Source: Magnetococcales bacterium | GTDB lineage: Bacteria; Pseudomonadota; Magnetococcia; Magnetococcales; UBA8363 | Direction: 5' to 3' | Assembly (NCBI GenBank): GCA_015228975.1 | Contig: JADGCN010000013.1 | Span: 1-53,537 of the forward strand | Length of the DNA stretch: 53,537 nucleotides | Shown: positions 18,104 to 27,482 of the stretch, piece by piece | Numbering within the stretch: the stretch's first letter is position 1 | Layout: each line of letters opens with the position of its first letter | Made by a program: the position numbers and the translations under genes | Notes under the pieces: generated by a model | The model's database searches: none | What the model saw: the letters and a program-made list of their open reading frames with translations, nothing else | Told to the model about the DNA's origin: nothing

Positions 18104-18218
18104 GTTTCACTGCCTCCATCCTCTGGGTGATGCGGGAAAACACGGCGCGTATACCAGGGGGCCATGCTTCGATCTTGCTTTTCACCCCAGCATTGAAAAA
18201 TGCAATTTTCCATTCCAT
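18084..18218 (-). pseudogene. higB: Truncated HigB/RelE-type toxin
   Basis: A short frame of 44 codons just ahead of the HigA gene. It begins MEWKIAFFNAGVKSKI and continues EAWPPGIRAVFSRITQRM, which is the N-terminal third of the HigB/RelE-like toxin family usually paired with this kind of antitoxin. Full-length members have about 110-120 residues. Everything after the second helix, including the catalytic C-terminal strands, is missing, and the remaining frame runs into TGA at 18084. The structure fits an internal deletion that removed the toxin's 3' part and fused the stub to the antitoxin start. No RNase activity is expected. Confidence 0.75.
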
Positions 18219-18252
18219 TTGGCGCAGATTACCATATTTGATAATATCAGTC

Positions 18253-18875
18253 AACGCTGAGAAGGCCAGTCATGACGTTGGGACGCCGTGAAAGCTGCCA
18301 TGAAAACGACACCAAAATATAGTGTCTTTATCCAAGTATCGCGACATACTGAGAAGGATCTATCTGGGTGTATTGGGCAATCTCCTTGCGAGAACCAATG
18401 ACGAATGCAATAATGAATGCAGTAGTTAACGAGTGGAGATGTGCGATGGCTTTGGAGTTGGACACATTGAACAAGGCGTTGGATACGCTGAAAGTGGCAC
18501 TCCGTCTCCACGAGGAGAAGAAGGGGGAAAGCGAAGAGTTGGCCCTGGCCCTGCGTGATTCGGTCATTCAGCGATTTGAATATACCTATAATCTCTCTTG
18601 GATACTCATGCAGCGTTGGATTGCCGAAAACGTCAACCCGGAATCGGCAGACCCCGTGTATACCCGCAAAGAGTTGTTTCGAATTGCCGCCCGCCTTGGA
18701 TTGATTGCCGATCCTTTGCATTGGTTCTCATACCACAAGGCTCGTAACATCTCTGCTCACACCTACAAGGAGACCAACGCCGAAGAGGCTTTCAAGGCCG
18801 CTGTGGCCATGGTTGAAGATGTGGACTACCTCCTGGCGGCGCTGGCCAAACGTAATGATTGACCTTCTCAGCGTT
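18253..18875. repeat. 13-bp inverted repeats flanking the HepT-like gene
   Basis: AACGCTGAGAAGG at 18253-18265 is the exact reverse complement of CCTTCTCAGCGTT at 18863-18875. A third partial copy (CTGAGAAGG) is at 18349-18357. The outer pair brackets the gene at 18446-18862 and could be recombination scars or operator-like sites. They are short enough that chance is possible. Confidence 0.45.
18446..18862 (+). CDS. hepT: HepT-like / HI0074-family nucleotidyltransferase partner protein
   Basis: A 138-residue all-helical protein of the HI0074 (nucleotidyltransferase substrate-binding) family, a HEPN-fold group. ATG 18446 is chosen because GGAG sits seven bases upstream and MALELDTLNKALDTL is the usual N terminus. 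The in-frame upstream extension to 18368 looks non-coding. The segment FRIAARLGLIADPLHWFSYHKARNISAHTYKE is the most conserved block. The R-N-x-x-A-H motif corresponds to the HEPN Rx4-6H active site. Such proteins form toxin-antitoxin or abortive-infection modules with a MntA-type nucleotidyltransferase encoded immediately downstream. Here that partner is reduced to a start and 19 codons, so this HEPN protein appears orphaned. Confidence 0.82.
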   Translation: MALELDTLNKALDTLKVALRLHEEKKGESEELALALRDSVIQRFEYTYNLSWILMQRWIAENVNPESADPVYTRKELFRIAARLGLIADPLHWFSYHKARNISAHTYKETNAEEAFKAAVAMVEDVDYLLAALAKRND

Positions 18876-18914
18876 CCGTTCCAAGGCTTGAAACGGTCAG
18901 CCCCAGTACCATGA
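18855..18914 (+). pseudogene. Start of a missing MntA-type nucleotidyltransferase
   Basis: ATG at 18855 overlaps the HepT-like stop codon in the arrangement typical of coupled hepT-mntA pairs. It opens with MIDL, a common start for these nucleotidyltransferases, but the frame stops after 19 codons. No GSxxxG-DxD nucleotidyltransferase core is found nearby in any frame. The call rests on gene order and a very short similarity. Confidence 0.4.
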
Positions 18915-18959
18915 AACGATGATCAAGGCCAAATTACCCAAGAACATTTTTTTGTACCG

Positions 18960-21900
18960 CTATCGTTTATTGGGTATACATTGTATTCCCCCCTGAGCTC
19001 CAAGATTGAAGCCAGCACTTGAAAAATTTCGATAAAGAACACGATAATAACTCCCAGAAGATGGCAATTTGTTTTTCTCTATCGACGCAGAGACATATTT
19101 CTTCATCTCTTCCTCTGACATTTCGCGGACTGCATATTTACAAACAAGCTCAGGTGTAGTTGACAACGGGCGGCTCGCTACCACATGCCAGTCCTCAGGG
19201 CGCATCTGATAGATATAGTATGGAACTGTTGGATTGGAGATAAGTATAGCATTCAATGGTTCTCCATCATTCCAGCAATACTGAACGACACGATGATTGC
19301 CGTCACAAATAAGAAATTCCCCACTCTTGTTTAGCACACTTTCCAAAATTGGCGGGAGAATATCAAGTTGGCGGTTCCCGCGAAATGCCGTGAGATAACC
19401 AAATTGCGGCGTTCCTAAATTACATGGATCGTAATCTCTATTTGTGTTTATTAGGTTTCTTCTAAGTTCACGAGCTCGATTCAGCCCTTGTCTTAACACG
19501 TAACGCTGAGAAGGGCAGAGAAATCCCAAAATTTCATTGGTATCTGGTTGAGATACCTGTATAACATCATTTCCCTCGTGCGGGACGCGCCGCAGCACTA
19601 CTTGGCGGATCTGTGCTGTAGCGTAGGGGTAATTTTCTGGATTGTAGTTCAAAGGGACGCAACGAAGTTTTTCTACCAGATCGTTGAATGTTCTAACTTC
19701 GATTTTACGAAAACTATAATTATGTAAGGAATAGGTTGTGGCATGGCCAAGAAGGAGATTTTCATGGATATGTCCGTCATTTTCATTTCTCAACTCGTCG
19801 ATAACCCTTTGTACCCAATCCATTATATAACCATTTCTATATTTAATGGCGGGATTCGCTTCCCAGCCATTAAGGGGAAACCAGATATATCCAGAAGTAG
19901 AGCGATCCTCCTGCTTTTTATCGGGTTCATACCGGAAATAGCAGTTTTCCTCGACATGGGGAAGTGTTTGCAGAGGTTTGGAATAGCTAACGGTTCTTTC
20001 GGAAGTAGTTCCCTCAGAAGGGAAGTCGGAAGGACGCAAAGATAAGGATGGAAGTATACACAAACTATACAGATAACGCTGTGGTATACCATCTGTTGGC
20101 GAGAATCTTATAAATTGAATAGTATCCAACTCTGTAATTTCTTCTTCCAGTTTATCGTCGGCACAGGAAGACAACTGGGCCAAAGCTTCCTCAAGAGATT
20201 TAAGCGTCCTGTTTCGGTGACGTACATCTTGAGTATTCTGGATCATCAAATCATCACGGACCCTGATGAGATCGTTGCGTACCCGGTCGAAAAAGTCTCC
20301 AACGTGCTTGAAGGCAGGCAACAAGGCGGCATCCCAAGTACCATAAACGGTATTGCGAATCGCTATATGGTTGTTGAGCAGGATCCTATATATTCCGCTA
20401 TCTTCTTTTAATATCAAGAGGAGACGATATCTCTTTGTTGGCAGTTCTCTTTCATCACCAGCTACACATAAAGGAATATTATCTGGTCCCCAGAGGGGAA
20501 CGTAACCTTCCTCTTTCCAGACTTTCTCAGCATATTGTCGAAAAGGTTGAATAATGTCAGAATGGGGTTGCATAATATCGCGAAAATATTTTGGGGAGGT
20601 TGATTGTGGAGAGGAAAGCCATTGGTTCAACCTGTTCCAAACTCTGTGTTCCGAAGCAGATATCCTTGTCACAGAGATTAAAGGTAGGGCAATGCTTTTG
20701 CTCTTCTGATCATCTCCTTGCATAACAATAACATCAACCTGCGCCGTTCCCCGGACTGTATCGAAGGTCAACACCACTCCCCCAGGAGTTCTAGCATCTG
20801 TTCTTGGCGTCCCTATAACTGTTTGTGGAAAGGAAGGACATCCGACAATGGCTAACTTTTGTCCACAAGTTAAATAATCTATATTTTTAACGATAAATTT
20901 TTCATGCATGTGGCCATGCAAGACCAGGGATACACGCATACCTTGCATGGCGCGGATTACAGTTGGTCCATCAAGTAAAATGCTTTGCATCGCGGTGTTT
21001 GCTAAATCTTCCGGAGGAGATGAGGAGTTATCCCCCATAAGTTCGATATCCCGGACTGGTAACAGATGATGATGCAAAACAACTGTGACGTAAACCGGTT
21101 GCTCTTTAAATTCTGATTTGATCGCATCGATAGCCTGTTTCAACTTATCCAATTGGTCTTTGCTCACCATCCCATGCTTGTAGGCTTGGATGCTGGTGTA
21201 TGCACTATGGTTGGAGTCCAATCCGATAATGGCTACCACTCCCCCCTTTCCCTTATATATGGTCACCCTTGGGGAGTAGATGAAATTATCAGGATTGATC
21301 GGTCTTGATGGTTGGATATTACAGTGTATAAATTTGTAATAGCTGCCAATTTTGCTATTTTCACTTGTACATAACTTCGGAGTCTACCCGTACAGGAAAA
21401 CATCATGGTTGCCGGGAACTACCAAGCAGGGGATGGATCTATTTGTGGAAGAATTGTTAATATGAATGTGTTCAAGAAATTTATTCACACATCCACAAGC
21501 AAATGTGTGTGCCCTACTGAGTTTTTCCTTGTAGGAATCATGATCGTCTTGGTTATAATTTTTCTGTGGATTAGGCAAACCAAGTTTCTGGGCATCGATG
21601 AAATCGCCGCTAATGATCAATCCATCGAACTTCGGCATTTCTTTTTCGCCAACGAAATGTTCTTTCCACTTAACCAAAATATCCTGGAAGTTATTCAGGT
21701 AGAGCTGCTCATCTTTACTCTCCGGAACATTTTCTATGGGAGCTGCATGGAGGTCCGATATTTGCAGTAGTCGGATTATTTCTGTGTTACTATCGTAACA
21801 GGCACGAAGTGAACGCTTAAATCTTTCAATATCTTTAACATCATACAGTAATATAGCCTCGTTCCTATTTTTTGTGCCTCTCGCAGTTACAGGCAAGCCT

Positions 21901-22103
21901 TCGGGTTGCACCTGAAGACTATATGCCCACACGAAATTCCTTTCCGGAACATGTTGGCAGACGCGCCCAGTCCACCAACTCATTTCCGCAAACGCCTCGC
22001 CATATTCATGGGCCGTAACGTTGCGGTTGTTCCAATGGACAAACTATCGCTCCACCACATCCAGGATCATCATGAACACCATTCTCCCGGATTTGTTTGA
22101 CAT
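18960..22103 (-). pseudogene. Calcineurin-like metallophosphoesterase gene with in-frame amber codons and a ParB-like C-terminal motif
   Basis: One leftward reading frame of about 1047 codons, broken only by TAG. The metallophosphoesterase motifs are split: LLQISDLHAAP, GLIISGDFID and LVVPGNHDV lie before the TAG at 21384-21386, while LHHHLLPV and LVLHGHMHEK lie after it. The frame between the two parts contains no other stop. A second TAG at 22044-22046 separates a 19-residue leader (ATG 22103) from the rest; ATG 21983 is a later start. The far C terminus contains FLICDGNHRVVQYCW, reminiscent of the DG-x-HR motif of ParB/Srx-fold domains. Middle parts (GYIWFPLNGW) are unrecognised. The gene is clearly AT-richer than its neighbours, suggesting horizontal transfer. 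The simplest reading is a multidomain defence- or conflict-type phosphoesterase inactivated by nonsense mutation. The two fragments are 21384-21983 and 18960-21266. Confidence 0.7.
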
Positions 22104-22323
22104 CCTATGATTAGTCGTTATGTGTAACGGATGCAAGTTATTGTGAGAAAAAAACGAAATCCAAATGAGGTTGCCCAGGGACGCGCTTGGGAACACTATA
22201 CTTTGGTGTAGTTTTCATGGTAACTTTTCCCAATGTACATCCAAGGCATGGGCTTGCCCGTTATCGTTTGAATCGCAAGGTTTTTTTTCGGGACGCACGC
22301 TTTTTTTTCAAAGCGGGGAAATC

Positions 22324-22803
22324 ATGAGAAGCTCTGATACAACCGATCGGTCGTTTACCGAGGGCCGCGACGTTCTGGCACTGATGATTTTTTCCCTGGG
22401 TGGCCAGTTTTTCGCCTGCCACAGCTCCGAGATACGCGAACTGTTACCCGTGCAACCGATCACCAGTGTCCCGGGGGCACCAGAGCATTTCTTGGGGGTT
22501 ATCGATGTGCGCGGGGGCATTGAGTCGATCATTGATCTGCATCACCTTCTCAAATTGGAAAAGGATCGTGGCAGTTCCCGGCAACGGATCATGATCGCCC
22601 GTCATGACAATCTGGTTTCGGGATTGTTGGTGGATTCGGTGGAGGATATCCTTAACATTTCCCAGGAGGAGGTCAAGGAAGTGATGTTCACCTTGAATGA
22701 GAGTGTCGGTGCCTTGGCAACGGGCCAGATTCGCTACCGCGGTGGTTATGCCATTCTCCTGGATATGGGGAAGATTTTTTCTTTGGCGGGTGGGGCGGCC
22801 TGA
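22324..22803 (+). CDS. cheW: CheW chemotaxis coupling protein
   Basis: A 159-residue single-domain CheW that links receptors to CheA. ATG 22324 follows GGGGAAA; an upstream open extension to 22165 is unlikely to be translated. Family landmarks are LMIFSLGGQFFACHSSEI, ITSVPGAPEHFLGVIDVRG, IIDLHHLL and GLLVDSVEDILNI. It is the first gene of the chemosensory operon and its stop is one base before the GTG of the next gene. Confidence 0.93.
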   Translation: MRSSDTTDRSFTEGRDVLALMIFSLGGQFFACHSSEIRELLPVQPITSVPGAPEHFLGVIDVRGGIESIIDLHHLLKLEKDRGSSRQRIMIARHDNLVSGLLVDSVEDILNISQEEVKEVMFTLNESVGALATGQIRYRGGYAILLDMGKIFSLAGGAA

Positions 22804-22804
22804 C

Positions 22805-23356
22805 GTGAAGGCGGTGGTTGGCGATCCCGGTGACCATGCCGGGTGCGATGTTGGTGATGATCGCCTGGATGGGGCTGGTGCGGCATCGGGTCTGGAAATA
22901 TTGGTTTTTGGTATCCTGAACTTTACCTTTGGTATTGAGAGTCGGCAGATTGAGCGCGTGGGGGCGGTGACCGATGCCCCTGTTGGCACCGATCTTTATT
23001 ATTTTCATGAAAAATTGCCGCTTCGGGCTTTGATCGGGGCTTACCGGATCCCATCGGTGATATTTCCACGCGGCACCGGGAGCAACATCGGCATCATCGT
23101 GGACCGGCTGGCCGATTTTCGTACGGTTGATCCTCGGGAAAAGATGGAAATTCCGCGTATCATGCAAGGCAGTTCCTCCATGACCCCCTTGTCGTTTATT
23201 GTCAGCGATGGCCGCGAGATGGTGTTCGTCGTCGACCTGGAGCGCCTCATCAGGATGGAAACGCATGGTCGGGATATGCCGCTTCCCGGGGGGATTAAAA
23301 CACGGCGTGTCGTTGATCCGGTAAGCGTTTCGTCCCGGGGCTTTTCTTTAACCTGA
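22805..23356 (+). CDS. Divergent CheW-like protein
   Basis: A 183-residue protein with a degenerate CheW fold: [23 protein letters not shown] for the first strands and [19 protein letters not shown] for the last. The central IP.GVIDLRG-type loop is replaced by [19 protein letters not shown]. The GTG at 22805 is the only sensible start: it lies one base after the cheW stop, and in-frame codons upstream would overlap cheW. It could be an accessory coupling protein of the receptor array, or a CheW relative that lost CheA binding. Confidence 0.78.
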   Translation: MKAVVGDPGDHAGCDVGDDRLDGAGAASGLEILVFGILNFTFGIESRQIERVGAVTDAPVGTDLYYFHEKLPLRALIGAYRIPSVIFPRGTGSNIGIIVDRLADFRTVDPREKMEIPRIMQGSSSMTPLSFIVSDGREMVFVVDLERLIRMETHGRDMPLPGGIKTRRVVDPVSVSSRGFSLT

Positions 23357-23393
23357 ATTTTATTGCTGGGCTTCAAAGGCTGTGAGGGTTGCC

Positions 23394-25847
23394 ATGAATC
23401 TGATCAAAAATTTAAATCTGCAAAGCAAGTTTTTCCTGCTTTTCCTCGGGCCGTTGGTGGCGCTGATTTTTTATGGTACCGACACCGTCTGGTCGAAAAG
23501 GATGATGCTGACGGAAATCCGCGCCTTTGACGCCATGGCGCGAACGGCGGTGCAGGTGGGGCCGCTGGTGCATGAAATCCAGAAGGAGCGGGGATTGACA
23601 GCCGGCTACTTGGGGAGCAAGGCGGGCAAATTCAAGGAGGACATGGCCAAGCAGCGGGTGTTGACCAACACCGAGGCCACCAAGCTCAAAGATTATTTGC
23701 GCATTGAAAATCCCATGTCCCAGAGTGCCGATTTCCTGGCTTCGGCCAAGGAGGCACAGGCGGCGCTGGACCGCTTGAATGATATTCGTTGGCAGGTTGA
23801 CAGCGACAAAATGGATGTGAATCGCGCCATTGAATTTTATACGACTTTGAATCATTCCTTGATGGATCTCCTCAAAAAGATTGTCGTTTTCTCTACGCAT
23901 CCACAAATGATGGCGCAGACAACGGCCTATTTGAATCTTCTCAATTCCAAGGAGCGTGCCGGGTTGGAGCGGGCGGTATTGAGCAATGTCTTCGCCAGCA
24001 ACACCTTTCCCAAGGAGTTGCGTCCCCGTTTCATGACGTTGATGGCGGAGCAGGAGATTTATGACGAGTTGTTCGTCTCTTTCGCCACGGAGTTGCAGGT
24101 CACGAGTTTTCGCAACAAAATGGCCGGGGAGGCAACGGCGGAAATCAAGCGGATGCGGCAGACGGCCCTGGAACATATGGAGGATGGCGCGTTCCATATC
24201 GATCCCATCTATTGGTTCGATACCATGACCCATCGCATCAACCTGTTGCAGGAGGTTGAGCAGCTCGTGGTGCAAGACTTGGGCAAGACGGCGCGTACCC
24301 TGATCGATCAGGCTTCATTCGCCTCGGTTGCCTATCTGGTGTTCACGGTGGTGATCGTGGTGTTCACAGTTGTCCTGGGTTTCATGACGTTGCGCGACAT
24401 ACGGCGGCAACTGGGTGCCGAACCCCGCGTCGTGACCACGCTTGCCGAACGGATGGCTTTGGGTGACTTTTCCGCCAAAATTGAAACGGATGCCAAATCT
24501 TCCGGCATATTCAAGGCCCTGCATGATTTACAGAGTTATTTGATCGTGCAATTGGGTGGTGAACCCGCGGAGGTGGTGCGTTACGTGGATCGTTTGGCGG
24601 GTGGTGATCTTTCCAGTTTTCGCAAGGGGGACGGGTCTTCGACCGGCATATTCGGAGCCATGGGCAACATGGTGGAAAATTTGCGGGAGTCGGTGGGATC
24701 GGTCATCCAGATCAGCCGGCGCATCGTTGAGGAGAGCGACCGGATCAACAACAATTCGCAAATGGTATCGGATGGTGCCATCCAACAAGCGGCTTCCATC
24801 ACCGAAACCGCCGCCTCCATGGAGGAGATGACCATCAATATTCAAAAAACCACGGAAAATGCCCAGAGAACCGAGGAAATTGCCCGTGCATCCGCCAATG
24901 AAGCGGTGATCAGCGGTCAGGCGGTGGCGGAAACGGTGGATGTCATGAAACAAATCGCCGAGGAAATTTCCATCATCGACGAGATCGCCCACCAGACCAG
25001 CCTGCTGTCCCTCAATGCATCGTTGGAAGCGACCCGGGCCGGGGAATATGGCAAGGGCTTCGCCGTAGTGGCCTCGGAGGTCCGCAAGTTGGCGGAACGC
25101 AGCCAATCCGCCGCCGCCAAGATCACGGCCCTTTCCTCTTCGAGCGTGGATGTGGCGGTCAAGGCGGGGCACAGCCTGCAAAAATTGGTGCCGGATATTC
25201 AACGCACCGCCGAATTGGTGCGCATGATTTCCAATGCCTCTCAGGAACAGAGCCAGGGCCTGGAACAGATCAATATCGCCATCCAACAATTGGATCAGGT
25301 GATTCGCAACAATGTGGGTGCCGCAACGACCATGCGCACTTCGGCTTCAGCGTTGTCCGACAATGCGGCGGAATTGCAAAGTTCCATTGCCTTCTTCCAA
25401 TTGGAAGGTTCTGCCATCGATGGAACGCATGAGTCGAATCAGGAGTTCTTCCCCTGGACGGAAAATCTGAGCGTTGGCATTCCCGAGATGGACAAGCAGC
25501 ACAAACGCTTGTTGGAACTGATCAACCTCCTGGCTTCCCGAATCCAGAGCGGACGTGCGGAGGAGGGGGTCCGGGTCGTGTTGCCGGAACTGAAAGAATA
25601 TACTTTGTTTCACTTTGCGCAGGAGGAAGAGTTGTTTACTTCCGCAGGCTATCCCGATGCCACCAACCATAAAGAAAAACATAAAAAAGTGGTGGAACGG
25701 GTTGTCGCCTTCATCGACCAGGTGGGCAAGGGGGATGTGTCGGTGGCCAATGCCTTGCTCGGATTTTTACGTAACTGGTTGATCACGCACATCATGAAGG
25801 TGGACAAACAATATGGCAAATTCATCAACGAACGTGATGCGGCCTAG
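23394..25847 (+). CDS. Chemoreceptor with NIT sensor and C-terminal hemerythrin domain
   Basis: An 817-residue MCP. ATG 23394 is preceded by GAGGG; the in-frame GTG at 23382 is less likely. The order is transmembrane helix 1 (about 13-28), a periplasmic NIT (nitrate/nitrite-sensing type) domain opening with [18 protein letters not shown], transmembrane helix 2 (about 309-332), HAMP and a second HAMP-like unit (both with GDFS/GDLS turns), the signalling domain with tip [21 protein letters not shown], and a bacteriohemerythrin from about 683. All seven di-iron ligands are visible: H in MDKQH, H and E in FHFAQEEE, two H in NHKEKHKK, H in THIMK and the following D. The hemerythrin suggests oxygen or redox sensing in the cytoplasm, coupled to a periplasmic signal. 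Confidence 0.95.
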   Translation: MNLIKNLNLQSKFFLLFLGPLVALIFYGTDTVWSKRMMLTEIRAFDAMARTAVQVGPLVHEIQKERGLTAGYLGSKAGKFKEDMAKQRVLTNTEATKLKDYLRIENPMSQSADFLASAKEAQAALDRLNDIRWQVDSDKMDVNRAIEFYTTLNHSLMDLLKKIVVFSTHPQMMAQTTAYLNLLNSKERAGLERAVLSNVFASNTFPKELRPRFMTLMAEQEIYDELFVSFATELQVTSFRNKMAGEATAEIKRMRQTALEHMEDGAFHIDPIYWFDTMTHRINLLQEVEQLVVQDLGKTARTLIDQASFASVAYLVFTVVIVVFTVVLGFMTLRDIRRQLGAEPRVVTTLAERMALGDFSAKIETDAKSSGIFKALHDLQSYLIVQLGGEPAEVVRYVDRLAGGDLSSFRKGDGSSTGIFGAMGNMVENLRESVGSVIQISRRIVEESDRINNNSQMVSDGAIQQAASITETAASMEEMTINIQKTTENAQRTEEIARASANEAVISGQAVAETVDVMKQIAEEISIIDEIAHQTSLLSLNASLEATRAGEYGKGFAVVASEVRKLAERSQSAAAKITALSSSSVDVAVKAGHSLQKLVPDIQRTAELVRMISNASQEQSQGLEQINIAIQQLDQVIRNNVGAATTMRTSASALSDNAAELQSSIAFFQLEGSAIDGTHESNQEFFPWTENLSVGIPEMDKQHKRLLELINLLASRIQSGRAEEGVRVVLPELKEYTLFHFAQEEELFTSAGYPDATNHKEKHKKVVERVVAFIDQVGKGDVSVANALLGFLRNWLITHIMKVDKQYGKFINERDAA

Positions 25848-25860
25848 CTCATGGGATGGG

Positions 25861-25879
25861 TCGGGCATTTCCAGCCCGA
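25861..25879 (+). other. Small hairpin after the receptor gene
   Basis: TCGGGC and GCCCGA pair around a seven-base loop, 13 bases past the receptor's stop. No T-run follows, so intrinsic termination is doubtful. It may be an mRNA processing or stabilising structure within the operon. Confidence 0.3.
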
Positions 25880-25940
25880 TGGTTGGCCAATGGGGCGGGG
25901 ATCTGCCGCTGGCGAGGATTGCGTTGAATAATCAGGTACC

Positions 25941-27482
25941 ATGTCCTTGATCTGGGTATTGATTGTTTGCGACGACCGTTTTTTCCGTGAAAAGTTGGGC
26001 GGTCTGATCATGGAATCACCCAACTTTGGCGGGGCGGAATGGACCGATTCCAGCCCGATGGCTGTGCGTCAGGCGATTTCCGGAGGGCCAAACCTGGCTA
26101 TTGTCGAAGTCGACTCCCACAAGCCGGGGGGATTTCACGTGATCGACAAGTTGCGACAGCACGGGATTCCTTTTATGGCCATGTCGGTGGCGGGGGACCC
26201 CATCGCCACGCGAAAGGCTTTGGACGCGGGCGCTTTGGATGTGTTCGAGCGTGAAAGTTTGTTCGACGACGATACCTGCCGGCACTTGCCGGATCGCATC
26301 CTGAAGGCTTTTGAGGGGGGGGGAAAGGTGGTTCCGGGCAACAACACGGCCCGGGTCACAGCCACTCCCGGGGCGGTTTCGTCCCCTGTTGCGCGTTCTT
26401 CGGCGCGCCAACCGGTGGGAACTGCGGCGGCGGGTGTCGCCAAAACCGCGGGGACACGGGCACCTGTGGGACCGAAGGTTTTATTGGTTAACGGCGGTGT
26501 GGGATTGCAGCAAATCTTGTCGCAATCGACGGCGATCCGGGAGGTCTTGAGCGTTGAAGGGGGACGGGCGGCGTTGGACAAGGCGGTGCGGATGCAACCC
26601 GATGTGGTTGTTGTCAACCTGACTCCCCCTGCCGGACGTGGGCTGGAGAGCATCTCCCTGTTGGTGGATCGATTGGGTTTGCCGGTGGTGGTCCTGTGCG
26701 ATGAAAAGGACAACGATTCGTTTTATGAAGCCTTCAACCGGGGTGCCTTGGAGGTTTTTGCCCGTTCTCAAGTTTTGTCCAAAGAGGGTGCGGTCTCTTT
26801 CATCGACAAGGTCATGACGTTGGCGCGGATGGCGATACGAACCGTGCCCCCGTCCTCTCCAGCGCCGGTGCCCGCTGCTGTGCCGGTGAACGCAGTTGCC
26901 GGGAAATCGGCGCTTAAATCGGGTATCGTCGCCATTGCCAGTTCCACGGGTGGCCCCAAGGCGTTGGTGGAACTTTTAAAGGTTTTTCCCAAAGATTTTT
27001 CCCATCCCGTTGTCATCGCCCAACATATCCATCCCGACTATGTGGGGGGATTGGAGGTTTGGTTGGCCCGGACCACCAGCTTCAAGGTCAAAATAGCGGC
27101 CCATGGGGATTTGTTGCTCCCCGGTTCCCTGTACATCGCCCCGGCTACCGGCAACATGGAGGTGCGTGGTGGCGGGGTGTTGTCCTTGTCGGCCAAACAG
27201 GCAGATGATCTCTATTCCCCCTCCTGTGATCGTTTGCTGCTGTCGGCGGCGCAGGTCTATGGAAGCAACGCCATTGGTGTGATCCTGACGGGCATGGGGC
27301 GGGATGGGGTGCAAGGGATTCGGGCTATCCACGAGGCGGGCGGCTATACGTTGGCCCAGGACCGCGCCACATCCATGGTGTTCAGCATGCCGGGTAGCGC
27401 CATTGAACTCAAGGTCGTTTCGCAAATCGGACCGCCGGAAAGATTGGGTCAGAATATTATCAAATGGGTCTCTGCGCGATGA
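25941..27482 (+). CDS. cheB: CheB methylesterase with two receiver domains lacking the phosphoacceptor Asp
   Basis: A 513-residue protein, about 160 longer than usual CheB. The first receiver-like domain (about 1-125) keeps the acidic pair D11-D12, but the acceptor position is E56 (LAIVEVD). The second (about 176-300) has lost the acidic pair (LLVNGG) and has N226 at the acceptor position (VVVVNLT). A Pro/Ala linker leads to the methylesterase domain (about 325-513) with the catalytic triad visible as S335 in ASSTGG, H362 in AQHIHPDY and D in GMGRDG. It removes methyl groups from receptors, or deamidates them. The catalytic part looks intact but classical phosphorylation control by CheA should be absent or altered. 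Its stop overlaps the cheR start (ATGA). Confidence 0.94.
   Translation: MSLIWVLIVCDDRFFREKLGGLIMESPNFGGAEWTDSSPMAVRQAISGGPNLAIVEVDSHKPGGFHVIDKLRQHGIPFMAMSVAGDPIATRKALDAGALDVFERESLFDDDTCRHLPDRILKAFEGGGKVVPGNNTARVTATPGAVSSPVARSSARQPVGTAAAGVAKTAGTRAPVGPKVLLVNGGVGLQQILSQSTAIREVLSVEGGRAALDKAVRMQPDVVVVNLTPPAGRGLESISLLVDRLGLPVVVLCDEKDNDSFYEAFNRGALEVFARSQVLSKEGAVSFIDKVMTLARMAIRTVPPSSPAPVPAAVPVNAVAGKSALKSGIVAIASSTGGPKALVELLKVFPKDFSHPVVIAQHIHPDYVGGLEVWLARTTSFKVKIAAHGDLLLPGSLYIAPATGNMEVRGGGVLSLSAKQADDLYSPSCDRLLLSAAQVYGSNAIGVILTGMGRDGVQGIRAIHEAGGYTLAQDRATSMVFSMPGSAIELKVVSQIGPPERLGQNIIKWVSAR

Noticed and set aside
18251-18721. Reverse frame opposite the HepT-like gene
   Set aside because: The forward frame has the HI0074-family core and a proper ribosome site.
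21384-21386. Genome-wide reassignment of UAG
   Set aside because: Several well-supported host genes here (for example the BY-kinase, the receptor at 23394 and the WalW-like gene) end in TAG at their natural C termini, so UAG is a normal stop in this genome.
25861-25879. Intrinsic terminator after the receptor gene
   Set aside because: The hairpin is present but lacks the downstream T-run. It is listed only as a hairpin.
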